Source of the DNA: Panax quinquefolius
Taxonomy: Eukaryota > Streptophyta > Magnoliopsida > Apiales > Araliaceae
Reading direction: 5' to 3'
Assembly: GCA_020205615.1 (NCBI GenBank)
Contig: CM035153.1
Location: 101,019,735 to 101,083,734 of the forward strand
Length of the DNA stretch: 64,000 nucleotides
Part shown: positions 1-10,845 of the stretch, in pieces
Layout of the letters: every line of letters starts with the position of its first letter
Numbering within the stretch: position 1 is the first letter of the stretch
Translations under genes and position numbers: made by a program
The notes under the pieces: model-generated
What the model was told of the DNA's origin: nothing
The model's input: the letters and a program-made list of their open reading frames with translations, nothing else
Database searches by the model: none

Positions 1-2190
1 TTTCTCCATTCTTTGGGACATTATAGGCCATGATTTCACTTCTTCTTTGTCCACTCTTTTTTTCATCTCTGGGCACCTTCCGTGTGGAGTTAATGCTACT
101 GACTATTGCCTTGATTAGAAGACGGATAATCCATCCAATATATCGGATTTTAGACCTATTTCTTCACGCAACACTATCTACAAATGTATAGCGAAGATCC
201 TTGCCAATAGGCTCAAATCATACTTCTTCCCTTATTGACCATGCTCAGTCATTTTGCCTTCATCTCGGGGAGAAGCATTAGTGACAATATCCTCATTGCT
301 CGGGAGCTTTTCAGAATTACCACAGACTTTACGGTCCCTTGCGGTGTGCTCTTAAAATTGATATTAGGAAAGCCTTCGACCTTTGTTGATCTGGAGGTTT
401 CTCTTGGATTTGTTGGGCCTTCTTAAATTCCCCCTATTTTCATTGGTTTGGATTAAAGAGTGCATCACTACGACTATGTTTTCTATCAAAGTCAATGGAG
501 GTCTGTTTGGCTACTTTAAAGGAGCGAGGGTCTTAAGCAAGGGGATCCCTGTCTCTTACTTACTTATTCGTTCTAGCTATGGAAGTCTTCTCCATGATTC
601 TACACAAGGAAACTCTGTTGCCTAATTTCAAGTTTCATTGAAAAGCAGAATCGTGCAACATATCCCACGTATGCTTTCTTGGATGATATTCTCATATTTT
701 GCCATGGAGATATGGCCTCTGTTTCCATTATTCACTCGTGCATTCAATCCTTCTCTATGTTTTCGGCCTAATTCCTAATGCTCGTAAAAAGTCGTGTTTC
801 CTTGCCAATGTCCCAATTGATGTTAAGGTAAGTATTAACTTGTTGTTGGGTATTCCTTTTGGAGTATTACCAATTAGATTTCTGGGGTCCCTCTTATCTC
901 CTCTAAACTCTCCAATTAAACCGCCACACTTGATTCATAGAATTCTCTGCCGAGTTTCCTCTTGGACATCCCGCTTCCTCTCTTATTCGGTAGAGTCCAA
1001 ATTTGATTAAATCGGTGCTCTTTGCAATACAATCTTTCCGGGCCTCCCATTTTATTCTTCCTAATTCAGGTTCTAAGAGCCATTCAATCTATCATGTGTA
1101 GATTCCTTTGGAAGGGCCTTCTTCTTCTTGGCATGGTACAAAGTCTCTTGGAAGGATTTGTCCCTTCCCTTTGTGAAGGTGGTCTTGCAATTAAGAACCT
1201 TCTTGATTGGAACTCAACTCTAATTATTCTCCAACTTTTAAAGGTCATCTCCCCATCTTCCCCCCTCCTTATGGGCTAAGCGGGTCAAATCTACAAATTG
1301 CTTATCAAAGATCAATTTCTGGTATATCTCGAACCCCCTGGACTGTTCATGGATCTGGCGTAAGATCCTTAAGCTTCGTTCCATAGCTCTCCCTTTCCTT
1401 ACCTATAGAGTTGGGAATGGAAATTCCTTCAGTCTCTGGTTTGACCCGTGGTTGAATGGGCAACCCTTAAACCCCTCTCCATCTCTGCTCTCCAACTCCA
1501 GAATCCCTGTTAATGCGCGAATTTCTGACATCATTTACATGGGTGCATGGTCTTTGCCTTCCAGTAATCATCATGATGTGCAGCAATTCTGCACCTTGTT
1601 TTCATCTCTTCCTAATCCTTCTGATGCCGAGGACTTGATTCTTTGGGACAACCGGGCGGTGCAACATCTCAAAGCTTCCACTATCTGGGAATTTATTCGC
1701 TTGCGTGCTCCGAAAGTCCCATGGGCTAAATTGCTTTGGTTCCCCCTCCATATCCCCCGATTCTCCTTTACCCTGTGGCTTGCTCTTCGGCACAGATTAC
1801 CCATAAATGATAGGTTCTCTGCTTACCATAGCTTCCGTCCTATGAACTGCCCTTTCTGTGCAAACCATGCTGAGACTTTCTCTCATTTGTTCTTTGATTG
1901 TCCCTATTCTACTTGATTCTCTCTTACATTTCTTGCTTCGGATTTCGGACCAATGCTCCAAGGAGCTGGGATAGTCTCAGTGGACTATATCGGTCATTTT
2001 AAAGGAAATAAAATTGATTCGATATTTTAAAGTGGTCTTTTCCACCACGGTTTACAAACTTTAAGCGATTAGGAACTCAATTGTCCATAAAAATGCCAAA
2101 TTGCTACTATGAATGTTTTGGCTAGGAGATTATTATTATCACTAAGTCAAGGCTTTCTTCTTTCCCCAAATTCCTCAAGGTTTTAGCAGA
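1..2190 (+). pseudogene. LINE-A ORF2 remnant (reverse transcriptase plus zf-RVT)
   Basis: This is the C-terminal two thirds of a LINE ORF2 protein, which in intact elements nicks the target and copies LINE RNA by target-primed reverse transcription. Visible RT blocks include DFRPIS near 145, ILANRLK near 200, FISGRSI near 265 and the region around DIxKAFD near 360. The catalytic block reads FLDDILIF near 690, where LINEs usually have FADD or LADD. An RNA-binding-type zinc domain (zf-RVT) with CPFC, H and DCPYS is clear at about 1840-1915. The frame is broken many times, including just before KTDNPSN and at 426, 625 and 1279, so no functional enzyme is encoded. Confidence 0.85.
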
Positions 2191-3228
2191 CTAGGCCTGA
2201 CCTATGTATTTGGTTGTGAGGCCTGCTATGGTCTTTTCATGGTTCTTGGTTTGGTCTTTTCTGCATTTGCTGTTCGGCTACTGCAAAATTCTGGAATTAA
2301 CTTTGCTTCCATAGCGGTTCGGCAGTTCGGTCTCCTTGGTAGTTCGGCCTCTTCTTTGGTTTGGTTCAGCTATTGCTTCTTTCCATGTTGGGCAGCATCT
2401 TTTTTTCCATATCTGGGTTCGACTTTGTGGCCAGTATAGGTATGGGCTGGGCTTCGTGGTTCTTCCTCTTGTCTTCTGGAAGCGGGGATTTGGTTTCGCC
2501 TTGGGTTTCGGCTTTCTTCGGGGTTGGTAAAGATGGTTTGGCCCTCTCTCTGGGCTCGTAGTCCTTCCTTTGCTTGACATCCTCTTGTCTTCTTGCGCAA
2601 TGCGGTTTGGTTGATCTTCCCCAGTTTACTAACTTTGGGCAGGTAGGAACTCAATTGTTCATAAAAATGCCAAATTGCCTATGAGTGTTCGGTTTCCATG
2701 GCAGTTCGGCCTCTTCGTTGGTTTGGTTCACTATTGCTTCGTAGTTTTGGGTTCGATAGCATCTTGATCCGCACTGGTTCGGCTCGCCTTCGGGGTTCTA
2801 CCTCTTGTCTTTGGGAATCTGGGGGATGTTGGTTTCGGCTACGGGGTTTCGGCTTCGGCCTCGGTCTTCGGGGTTTCGGCTTCGGCTTCGGGGTTCGGTA
2901 TAGATGGTTTTGGCCCTCACCTTCTGGCTCTCGTAGTTCTTCCTATGCTTGACATCCCTTGACCATTGCAATCTGATTGGTTCGATCTTCCCCCATTTAT
3001 TTGGATGCTTGGTTTCTCCTGATTGGTTGTCTATGTTGTTTAAAGGTTTCATGCTTGTATTTTCTATTGTCACCTTAGTAACGCTTTGTTCTTTCATTTG
3101 GCTTGGTTGTTAGTCTTTTGTTGTCCATTTTGGGGTTGTCCCATGTGGTTCTTTCAAAAGCTTAAGAAGTGCACGCCTTTTTTCGATTGTATTTTCTCTT
3201 CCTTTTCTATATACAAACAAACTTAGCG
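2191..3228 (+). other. LINE-A 3' UTR with TTCGG-rich low-complexity DNA and internal duplication
   Basis: No coding function is visible. The stretch is rich in GGTTTCGG and TTCGGCTTCGG motifs, densest at about 2830-2905. A segment starting TAGGAACTCAATTG and running into ATGCCAAATTGC occurs near 2067 and again near 2645, so the UTR contains a diverged internal duplication. LINE-B and LINE-C have matching duplications. Short open frames here are compositional and are not listed as genes. Confidence 0.7.
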
Positions 3229-3238
3229 AAAAAAAAAA
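3229..3238 (+). other. LINE-A poly-A tail
   Basis: Ten A residues follow TTAGCG at the end of LINE-A. The same terminus is seen as a T run on the plus strand at 13998-14006 (LINE-B) and 33478-33487 (LINE-C). It fixes both the orientation and the 3' boundary. Confidence 0.9.
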
Positions 3239-3904
3239 TGTGAGAGGGCTGATTTTACTACTAGCCATCCAGGTCGTTCTGCAAAGTATTCTACATGGCT
3301 AGAGGCGGAGATTACACCGACTGGGGTTGTATCCATAGAGCCGGGGATTGATTCTTACAGTGGGGAGCCGATGGAGGACACTGATTCTCCCACTGAGGAT
3401 GAGCTATTTGCTAGGTTGTCAGAAGCTCTTGTTGATTCCCCCAGTATTCCTGCTACCGTGACTCCACATTCAGCAAAATATTTAGAGTAGAGTCTGCATC
3501 TGATGACATTTGAGAGGGATCAGGCTAGGACCTTGATGTTGACAACTCTTTCTGGTAGAGATGCCGCTCTAGTTGAGAGAGATGATGCTTTAGCTCATAG
3601 AGACACCGCTGTTGCTGAGTGGGACGAGGCTAGATCATCTAGAGATGTAGTTTTTATTGAGCAGGATGGTGCTATATCTGCCCGAGATGCCACTATTACA
3701 GATAGTAATGAATTGAGGTCCCATATTGCTGATATCATTGTAGAGATGAGCACGTTCATTGATGAACATATTATCACCATGCAGATGGCTATGGATCTCT
3801 TTGCTCGTGTAGATACCCTTGGGTAGGAGCTCACAGAGTTACTCCCTTCTTCTGAGAGAGATGCCATGTTAGATTGGATAGCGGGCATATCCACTGATTT
3901 ATAA
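3239..3904 (+). pseudogene. Antisense accessory ORF of the Tat backbone element, 5' truncated by LINE-A
   Basis: One frame stays open in sense from just after the LINE-A tail to a TAA at 3902-3904, apart from two in-frame TAG codons at 3488-3490 and 3824-3826. The N-terminal half is acidic and Pro/Ser/Thr-rich (SPTEDELFARLSEAL). The second half is a heptad-like coiled coil built on repeats of the form RDxAxxERDxAxxxRD (about 3500-3700). It ends LPSSERDAMLDWIAGISTDL. It lies between pol and the missing 3' LTR of the minus-strand Tat element but is coded on the opposite strand, which is the position and polarity of the additional antisense ORF described for several Tat-lineage elements. Function is unknown. 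I infer that the stops are point mutations because the reading resumes unchanged. Confidence 0.65.
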
Positions 3905-4696
3905 ATTAGCTTGGATTTTCCTGCAGAGACTAGCTTAGCCATTTTTGTCATGTACAAGACACATTGTATATATCCAAAAGTATTATATGGCAAAGAAATA
4001 TATTTTGATTCACTTCCCTTTTAGTTATACCTTGTTACTTACTTTATATTTGCCTGTTCTCCATGGCTTGCGATCTTGATGTATTCTGAACTCCCCCTTG
4101 ATGGATGGACATTGAGATGTCTTAGGATCTTTTAAAATGGACCGTTGATCTATGTATTCCTTACCCTTTAGTGTCTTGGGACTGGTTTCTGTTTGTGGTA
4201 TGGAGAGGATTGTGGCTTTCCTCTCTGAGGTTAACCGCCCAACAGATGGTCGTCGGTACTCCTTTGAATTGGAGAGCCCAGGTAGTTCCATCTCTTATGG
4301 ATTGGTGTTTCTCTTTAAGGACTCAACCGCAGCTTACATGGTCGCCGGTTCTCCTTTTGGCATGGGGAGACCAGGTAGTTCCATCCCTTTGGTCTAAGCC
4401 GATGAGCTGTCATTTGAAGGATGATCCCAATACCATTGACAAGTTTTTGTGTTTTGGTAGGGGGTGAGACCGAACCATGAATGGGTTCCTACGTACTCCC
4501 ATTGAGAAGGGGGAGATCAGGTCTGTGTAGTTCGAACCTAGTGTGAAAAGGTTAAAAGTTGTAACTGGGGAAAAGGGTGTAGAGATGTTTTTGTTTTTTA
4601 TGTAGTTAGACCGGACCATAAAAATGGTTGCCTACGTACTCCCGTGTATTGGGGAGATTAGGTCTGCGTAGTTTGCCCCTGATGGGACAGACTGTA
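3905..4696 (-). repeat. Tat backbone 3' noncoding region with imperfect ~85-bp repeats
   Basis: This noncoding DNA lies between the antisense ORF and the solo LTR. An imperfect repeat containing CCTACGTACTCCC, then GGGGAGAT and AGGTCTG with GTAGTT, occurs at about 4461-4543 and 4604-4687. A more diverged pair built on GTCGTCGGTACTCC or GTCGCCGGTTCTCC and CCAGGTAGTTCCATC lies at about 4246-4298 and 4338-4388. The final bases (GATGGGACAGACTGTA) match the end of the 37-bp repeat unit on the far side of the solo LTR. This shows that the two sides were once joined. Confidence 0.65.
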
Positions 4697-5844
4697 TGTG
4701 AGACCCCAAATTTTATGAATAAAGATTTAAATTTCTTGAAATATTTTTTTTTGAATATTATGGTGTGGATTTGATATAATGTTATAGTTGTGGGTAATAT
4801 TTATAAATTTTGCAAAGTAGGCAAGTTGTTATATAATATTCGATTGGTCGGGGAATATTTGTTATAATAGGGAATATTCGTACGACGACACAATCATTGG
4901 TGGACCCCACAACAGAAGTATTGTCGTATTTAGAAAACGACAGAATTATCATTTTATAAAAATAACGGCGAATGTGTTACCGTTAAAACTGTTTAACTAC
5001 TCGATAGTAAAAGTACAGTAATATGCGTGGTTGCATAGTAGCACATGGTATTGATTATTGATGCTTACGTAAGAAGTCACTCAGTTATACTCAATTATTG
5101 CTACAGTAATTGCTGCATCATATCTCTCATATTATTAATTCAATTATTGTCACAATATCATCAATATAATTAGTTATATTATTAAATCAATAATTGAGAT
5201 GACAAAGTTATTTATATTATTAATTACAATATTTACAATGTCTAGAAGTTCTGTCAAGGAGAGGTTTGGTCACCTAATTGCGCGCCAATAACGAGAAATC
5301 CTTATCGGAAAGCCCCCTCTTTCCTGGGAATGACCTGATTGTTAAATATTGTGAATTATAATATTAATGATGAATAAGTTCATGTTGATTAAAGATGAAA
5401 TTGATAGTTCCGTTGTGTTAAGATTATTAGTGTTAGTGGGAATCAACATCTATTTCGATAATAATGGATGTCTGGAGGTTATATTGACCAATCAGGTAAT
5501 TAATCAGATAAATGAGCAATTAATTGCTATTAATTACATGATTATAACCATTTGTTCACATGTGTGTACTATTGATTCACATTCTTGTACTATTAGGGGA
5601 GGTGGTGCAAGATTGATAATACTTGCATGACTAAGTTAAAAATGGAGGTATAGATGGAGGTACTATACTGTAATTCGTATTTTCACATGTCTAGAACTAT
5701 TGATTCACATGATTTACTATTAGGGGAGGTGGAGCAAGTTTGATAATACTTGCAGGACTAAATTAAAAATGAAGGAAAAGAGGAATGTATTATACTGTAA
5801 TATTTCGAGCCCCAAAACGTGCAATTATCGAAACTATATTTTCC

Positions 5845-5852
5845 TATAAATA
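5845..5852 (+). promoter_or_regulatory. TATA box of the solo LTR promoter
   Basis: TATAAATA is followed by GAAGCTC and a CT-rich leader (CTTCCTTCATTTCTCACC), the usual plant LTR arrangement. It marks the U3/R transition about 1.15 kb into the LTR. It could still fire and read rightwards through the LTR toward the antisense strand of the Tat pol remnant. Confidence 0.7.
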
Positions 5853-6029
5853 GAAGCTCATTCTTCCTTCATTTCTCACCAATTCACTAAAGCTATAGAG
5901 CAGTTATTATAGAGAGAAATTATATAGAGAAAGAGGAAGAGAAATCTGCTACCTCACTATTCCAGTATCCAATTTTCTTCTAAGGTAAGGGATATTATTA
6001 TTATAGTAAGGGGTATTATTTCTTTCGTA

Positions 6030-6515
6030 TTCATGAAGAGAGCTATTGTTATTCCATTCCTTATTATTCTGTTGGAATAACTTGAATACGCGGACTACCG
6101 TATATGTGGTGAAATTATTCTGTTATTCCATTATTTATTATTATGTTGGAATAACCTGTCTATGAAAAGTACCGCATACATGGTGAAATTCTTCTGTTAT
6201 TCCATTCTTTATTATTCTGTTGGAATATCCTGTCTGTGAGGATTACGCATGACTTGGTTCCATTCTTTATTATTCTGTTTGAATATCCTGTCTGTGCGGA
6301 TTATGCATAACCTGGTTCCATTATTTATTATTCTATTGGAATAACCTGTCTGTGCGGTCTATCACATGCCCGGTGAATTCTTTTGTTATTCCATTCTTTA
6401 TTATTCTGTTGGAATAACCTGTCTGTGTGGATTACCACATGCATGCTGAATGATCCTTTGTATTCATTCTTTATTAAATTGTTGAAATGATCTGTCTACG
6501 TGGATTACCGCATGG
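6030..6515 (+). repeat. Tandem ~60-70-bp palindromic repeats in the solo LTR
   Basis: About seven imperfect copies carry TTATTATTCTGTTGGAATA followed by ACCTGTCTGTG and a GGATTACCGCATG-type tail. The better copies begin GTTATTCCA and carry TGGAATAAC about 25 bases later, a perfect 9-bp inverted repeat, so each unit can fold as a hairpin. The array lies just downstream of the LTR promoter, in the transcribed part. Confidence 0.8.
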
Positions 6516-6617
6516 CGAGCGAAAATCCATTTGCAGTTTTGTATATTCTATTATAGTCGTATGAGATATCATTTCTTTTGTACTCGTCATGGAATACCAA
6601 TTTCTTTGGTATTTTCT

Positions 6618-6880
6618 TTACGAGTTACTATTCACGGGTTACTATTCACCCGATTACTATTCACTCTAGTATTATTCACTCGGGTATTCGGGGCACTTTT
6701 TGTGTCGGAGTACTATTCTTGAGTTACTATTCACGGGTTACTATTCACCCAAATTACTATTCACCTGAATATTATTCACTCGGGTATTTGGGGTACTTTT
6801 CATGTCGGGGTACTATTTACGAGGTATTATTCCCAAAGAACTATTCACAGGGTACTATTCACGGGGTACTATTTACCCGA
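6618..6880 (+). repeat. TTACTATTCAC minisatellite in the solo LTR
   Basis: The motif ACTATTCAC with CGGG or CCCG spacers recurs many times in irregular 12-18-bp units. They are organised into two larger blocks of about 110 bp, each ending near GGGTATT(C/T)GGGG(C/T)ACTTTT. The open frames crossing it are repeat translations, not genes. Confidence 0.8.
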
Positions 6881-7071
6881 AAAATATATTTCTTTTCTGT
6901 CCAAATTATTTTTGGTACATGAATATTATTCTTGAATTTTACTCCACAAAGTAGTATCATGTTGACAATTTGGATATTTTTAAACTCTGGATAAATTTAA
7001 AGTCTTTAATATTTATCCTTGATTTCGCTTGATTAATGCTTATATTATTGTCATCATCCTCATGCTTATAT

Positions 7072-7310
7072 TATGATGAAAGTCATCTTTGGCTTACGTG
7101 CAATGATGGACTGTTGATTATTGGTTTTATAGTTGTATATCTTTGGATTACGTACAAAGATGGACTATTGATTATTGGTTTTACAGTTGTATATAAAGGG
7201 CTTACGTGCAAAGATGGACTTTAGATTATTGGTTTTACAGTTGTATATCTTTGGCTTACGTGCAAAGATGAACTATTGATTGATGAGTATATTTGGCTTA
7301 TGTGCATAAA
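7072..7310 (+). repeat. Tandem ~58-bp repeats (CTTACGTGCAAAGATGGACT) in the solo LTR
   Basis: There are four imperfect copies of a unit containing CTTACGTGCAAAGATGGACT, then GATTATTGGTTTTACAGTTG. It lies in the transcribed part of the LTR. No coding role is evident. Confidence 0.8.
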
Positions 7311-7317
7311 TGAACTG

Positions 7318-7830
7318 TTTATTGGTATGATTATGACCGGGGATCATTGGTATAATCATGACCCGTAATGTTATAGATGATGTGGTAAAGTCCTCATTGG
7401 CCCGTAGTGCATTGATGGGACGATTATTGGTATGATTATAACCGAGGATTATTTAAGGTATAATCATGACCATTGATGATTACATGAATATCCTTGGTCG
7501 TAGTGCAGGGATGATTCAATGATGTGGATTATTTATTAAGCTGAGTCTCAGCGATAAAATATTGATTATACACTTTTAATTCGTAAAAGATAGTAGATAT
7601 CATGCTCTACTTGACTCTTCTAAAATACAGTTGTATGTCTTTGAGCTGTAGTGCAAAGATGAATTTATTAGTATGATTATGAGCAGGAATTATGATTTGG
7701 TATAACCATGATTTTTGATGTTTCAGGTGAAGATAGGTGATGAAAGTTATCTTCGTCCTGGGTGCGAAGAGGAATTTAGAATCACAATTATGATTATGAG
7801 TTATTAATATGATTGTGGACAGGAATTGTT
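7318..7830 (+). repeat. Diverged repeats of TTGGTATGATTATGACC in the solo LTR
   Basis: TTGGTATGATTATGACC and TTGGTATAATCATGACC alternate, with related forms out to about 7820. Each pair is partly self-complementary (GGTATGATTAT against ATAATCAT). The units are more degraded than the arrays to the left. Confidence 0.55.
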
Positions 7831-8285
7831 GATTGATGTTACAGGGATAAAATATTACTGGTGGACTTTTAACATGGAGAAGATAATATACCTGATGGTC
7901 TATTTGACTCTTCTAATGGATTGCTCATTCCGCTGCAACTATGGTTGAAAAGTTTTATCATCTACCATATGTTCTAAATATCTGATTTATTACTAACGAA
8001 GACTATTGATAATTTAATTATCTTTAGTTATGATATTCTTTACTGAGCTAGTTGTGCTCACCTTTTTGCTTCACAATTCCTTTCAGGTAATAAAAGTGTT
8101 GCCGAGTCGAGCGAGGATAACAGTGGAATAAAATGGTGGTCTATAGCTGTTGAGGTTCTCCCTAAATAGTATGGAAATAATTTTTTTGAGAACTTTAGAT
8201 AAGTGTGTCGTATTGTATACATCATTTGATATTTAATTTTGGTGAACCGAATAGGATTAGGTGAACCCAACTTTGGAAGGGTATT

Positions 8286-8585
8286 TTGCCACTATCATAC
8301 AAGATGTCTAATGACATACAACCTCATGTTATCATAAGACAGGGTTGTGCACATCCACTTGCTGAGTATATCTACGAGAACTACCTATATGATCTTGGAG
8401 TTTATTTGAAATATAATTTTCACTTGGAGACAGTGGAGATAGTTATATGTCAAGAGAAGACTCACAATTGGAAAGAAGATGATAGTAATCTTCTCGTTTT
8501 TCTTTGGGGTCTATTGGGCCAACCAAGGATAATTCTGTGGACATATGATATCTATCATAACCTAGACGCATGGCCTCCCATGTAA
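8286..8585 (+). CDS. Unrecognised 99-residue open frame inside the solo LTR
   Basis: I do not recognise this product. The frame encodes a mildly acidic protein with several Tyr, Trp and His residues (for example ENYLYDLGVYLKYNFH) and no signal peptide or membrane segment. It lies in the 3' part of an LTR, which is normally noncoding. Its composition is less repetitive than the surrounding sequence, so a captured exon fragment is possible, but a chance open frame in AT-rich DNA is the simpler reading. Confidence 0.15.
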   Translation: MPLSYKMSNDIQPHVIIRQGCAHPLAEYIYENYLYDLGVYLKYNFHLETVEIVICQEKTHNWKEDDSNLLVFLWGLLGQPRIILWTYDIYHNLDAWPPM

Positions 8586-8848
8586 GAAGGTTTCTTTGAG
8601 CACTTCCCAAAGATTTTAATTTCTAAAACAATTTTTAACTGTACTTTTATATAAAGTACCATTGTAAGGTGTTGTGGTCGAGGCACCATGAGAATTACAT
8701 ATATTTGTATTTTAACTCACAGCTTATGTGTTGTTGTACTCTGCACGACAATTCAACAGTTGTATAAATGAAGTTTGTATTTGATTTTTATAGTATGATA
8801 TCTGGCGAATCAGAATGGGTTGTGTGGACCTATTTTGGGGGCGTCACA

Positions 8849-9080
8849 CTGTAGATGTGAAATTTTTTATCCCTAGTGGGATAAACTGAAGGTGTGAAAT
8901 GTTTGATCCCTGGTGGAAAAAACTGAAGGTATGAAATGTTTTATCCCTAGTGGGACAAACTGAAGTTGTGAAAAGTTTGATCTTTGGTGGGACAATCTAA
9001 AGTTGTGGAAGGTTTAATCCCTGGTGGGACAAACTGAAGTTGTGAAAGGTTTGATCCCTAGTGGGACAAACTGAAGTGGT
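8849..9080 (-). repeat. 37-bp tandem array in the Tat 3' region
   Basis: About six units read (plus strand) GTGAAAGGTTTGATCCC then TAGTGGGACAAACTGAAG, nearly all 37 bp long. A further partial unit lies left of the solo LTR at 4675-4696. The array sits between the integrase stop at 9171 and the missing 3' LTR, a position where Tat/Ogre elements often carry tandem repeats. The rest of the gap, 9081-9170, shows nothing recognisable. Confidence 0.85.
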
Positions 9081-9170
9081 GAGGATTGTATGTAGTGAGA
9101 AAGGTTTTGAAAACATGAATTGACTAGGGATGTGGTGATCCAGAACCAGGGTAATGGTTTGCTGGTAACC

Positions 9171-10200
9171 TCAGACATAGTATCGTTTCACGGTGTCCGA
9201 GTTAATGAGCTGTGGAAATTCATCGCCATCCATCTCTTGTAATTTGAGGGCTCCTCCTGTCAATACCTCCTTGACTACAAACGGGCCTTCCCAGTTTGGG
9301 GCAAATTTTCCTTTAGATTGATCTTGGTTGTCAGAACCTTTATTGTAGTTGGACTTTTCTGTTGTAGGATCTAGCGATCCTTTGTTGGTATAACTGACCA
9401 TGGAAGATGGCTGCAACCCGCCTTTTATCTATTAGAGACAATTGGTGGTACCGATCTTGTAACCATTGCTCTTCATCCAGCAGAGCATCTATCAACACTC
9501 TTAGGGATTCCATTTGCACCTCTATGGGGAGCACTACTTCCATTGCATAGGTTAATGAGTAGAGGGTTGCCCCAGTGGAAGTGTGCATTGACGTTCTATA
9601 GGCTAATAAAGTCAGAGACAACAAATCAGGCCATCCTTTATGATTGGCGGACATCTTTTGCATGATCTTTTCGATATTCTTATTAGCCGCTTCGATAGTA
9701 CCATTCATCTTTGGATTATAAATGACGGAGTTGAGGTGTTTGATGTGGAATTTACTGCATAACTCCTCCATCATTTGGTTGTTAAGGTTTTTGGCATTGT
9801 CTAACACAATCACCTCTAGTTCTCCATATCGACAAATGACATTGTTTCTGATGAAACCAATGATAACTTCTTTAGTAACCTTGGGGGAAGAGGCTGGTTC
9901 TACCCACTTGGTGAAGTAGTCTATCATGGTGAAGATAAATCGATGACCATTACTGGCTTTGGGCTCGATGGGCCCGATCACGTCTATTCCCCACATTGAT
10001 AGGGGCGTGGATAGCATTCCCATGAATTTGGCATTGGTAACATCTCTTGACGTGATCATCACAATCAGCCTTGAGAGAGAGCCAATAATGCCTTATTCTT
10101 AGGATTTTCTTGATAAGTAGAGGGCCTCACATGTGTGAGCCACACACTCCACCATGGATTTCATCCATGAGCCTCTGAGCTTGATCTTTGTCTAGATATC
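9171..10200 (-). pseudogene. Tat backbone integrase
   Basis: The integrase domain of the Tat polyprotein inserts the element cDNA into chromosomes. A zinc-binding HHCC region is readable at about 10150-10030 (EIHGGVCGSH, then CYQCQIHG). The DDE core is preserved: D in WGIDVIGPI, D in VLDNAKN and E in NGTIEAANK, the last two separated by exactly 35 residues. The C-terminal block GKFAPNWEGPFVVKEV and the end VKRYYV are typical of the Tat lineage, and the stop is TGA at 9171-9173. A stop in the zinc region (GSHM then TGA) and a frameshift near 9340-9416 make it non-functional. It is the last domain before the 3' noncoding region. Confidence 0.88.
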
Positions 10201-10845
10201 TGAGAAGGCCTAGTCCTACATCTTTTTTTTAGAGTGCGTCTCCACTCAGGTAGAATTTTATGGCCATTCGATGGATTCGCTTTCTTTCAGCTTGACTTGC
10301 CTCAGCGGGTGAAGATCCATCTCGCAGATACTCCTTGATATGATGATACCAAGGGTGTTGGATGGGAGGCAGCTCATCCGATACTTCTCCAATGTAGTTC
10401 CCATAGGCTGGAGCCTTTTGCAGGGCAAATGTGATATTTGGCATGTCTTTCTTATCAAGTATGTTGATCAAGGAGGCCAAAGTTGCTAGTGCATCCGCGA
10501 AGTCATTCCTATTTTGAGGAATGTGGAGGAAAGATATTTCTTCAAACTCCAAAGCCATCTGTATAACTTGCCGATTGTAAGGCAACAAATATAATTCTTT
10601 GTTATGATAGATCCTAGTGGTTTATCTGATTACCAATTCAAAATCCCCAAAGACAGTTAACCATCTGATGCCTATAGATTGGGCTAGTTTCAACCCCATA
10701 ATACAACCTTCATACTCAGCTGTGTTGTTGGTGTGGGCAAACTGCAATTTGACGGCAATGGGATACTGCTCCCCTGAAATGGATACTAGAACTGCTCCGG
10801 CTCCAGAGCCTTCCATGTTTACAGATCCATCAAAATACATCTTTC
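10201..10845 (-). pseudogene. Tat backbone second (archaeal-like) RNase H and linker to integrase
   Basis: This RNase H domain carries MYFDGS, GSGAGAVLVS, NNTAEYEGC and VFGDFELVI, which hold the acidic residues D, E and D; the last motif has F where S is usual (GDSELVI). The domain end NRNDFADALATLASL follows, then a linker with PWYHHIKEYLRDG and AIKFYLSGDAL leading to the integrase. A second RNase H between the normal one and integrase is a hallmark of the Tat lineage. The frame shifts near 10600. Confidence 0.82.

Larger units (their letters stand above)
1..3238 (+). mobile_element. LINE-A: 3' part of an L1-type plant LINE, cut by the window edge
   Basis: This is a non-LTR retrotransposon reading rightwards, with only its 3' half in the window. 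It starts inside the reverse transcriptase and runs through the C-terminal zinc-binding domain, a long 3' UTR rich in TTCGG motifs, and a poly-A tail at 3229-3238. It shares its reverse transcriptase, zf-RVT domain and 3' terminus (GTTTGTATATAG followed by pyrimidines, then TTAGCG and poly-A in sense) with LINE-B and LINE-C, so all three are one family. It sits in the antisense accessory ORF of the Tat backbone, whose reading frame resumes just after the tail. The 5' junction and any target duplication lie outside the window. Confidence 0.9.
4697..8848 (+). mobile_element. Solo LTR (4.15 kb) of a Tat/Ogre-like Ty3/gypsy element
   Basis: The sequence begins TGTGAGACCCCAAATTTT and ends GGGGGCGTCACA, giving TGTGA/TCACA terminal inverted repeats. 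It is flanked by a perfect 5-bp duplication, CTGTA, at 4692-4696 and 8849-8853. Neither a primer-binding site nor a polypurine tract adjoins it, and no internal coding region follows, so it is a solo LTR left by recombination between two LTRs. A TATA box at 5845-5852 and a CT-rich downstream stretch give plus-strand polarity. Removing it rejoins the 37-bp repeat array of the Tat backbone. Its ends differ from the backbone LTR at 57799-61580, so it comes from another family. Confidence 0.9.

Noticed and set aside
2239..3097. Several open frames on both strands around 2.2-3.1 kb
   Set aside because: They are translations of TTCGG-rich LINE 3' UTR and match no domain. Real LINE coding ends near 2190.
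6531..6922. Two Tyr/Ser/Thr-rich plus-strand frames
   Set aside because: They come from the TTACTATTCAC minisatellite and overlap each other.
4697..8848. Reading this LTR as the 3' LTR of the minus-strand Tat backbone
   Set aside because: Its promoter faces the wrong way, its ends differ from the LTR at 57799-61580, and it has its own CTGTA target duplication within the 37-bp array.
8849..9080. CRISPR-like direct repeats
   Set aside because: The 37-bp units are contiguous with no unique spacers, there are no cas genes, and the context is a plant retrotransposon 3' region.
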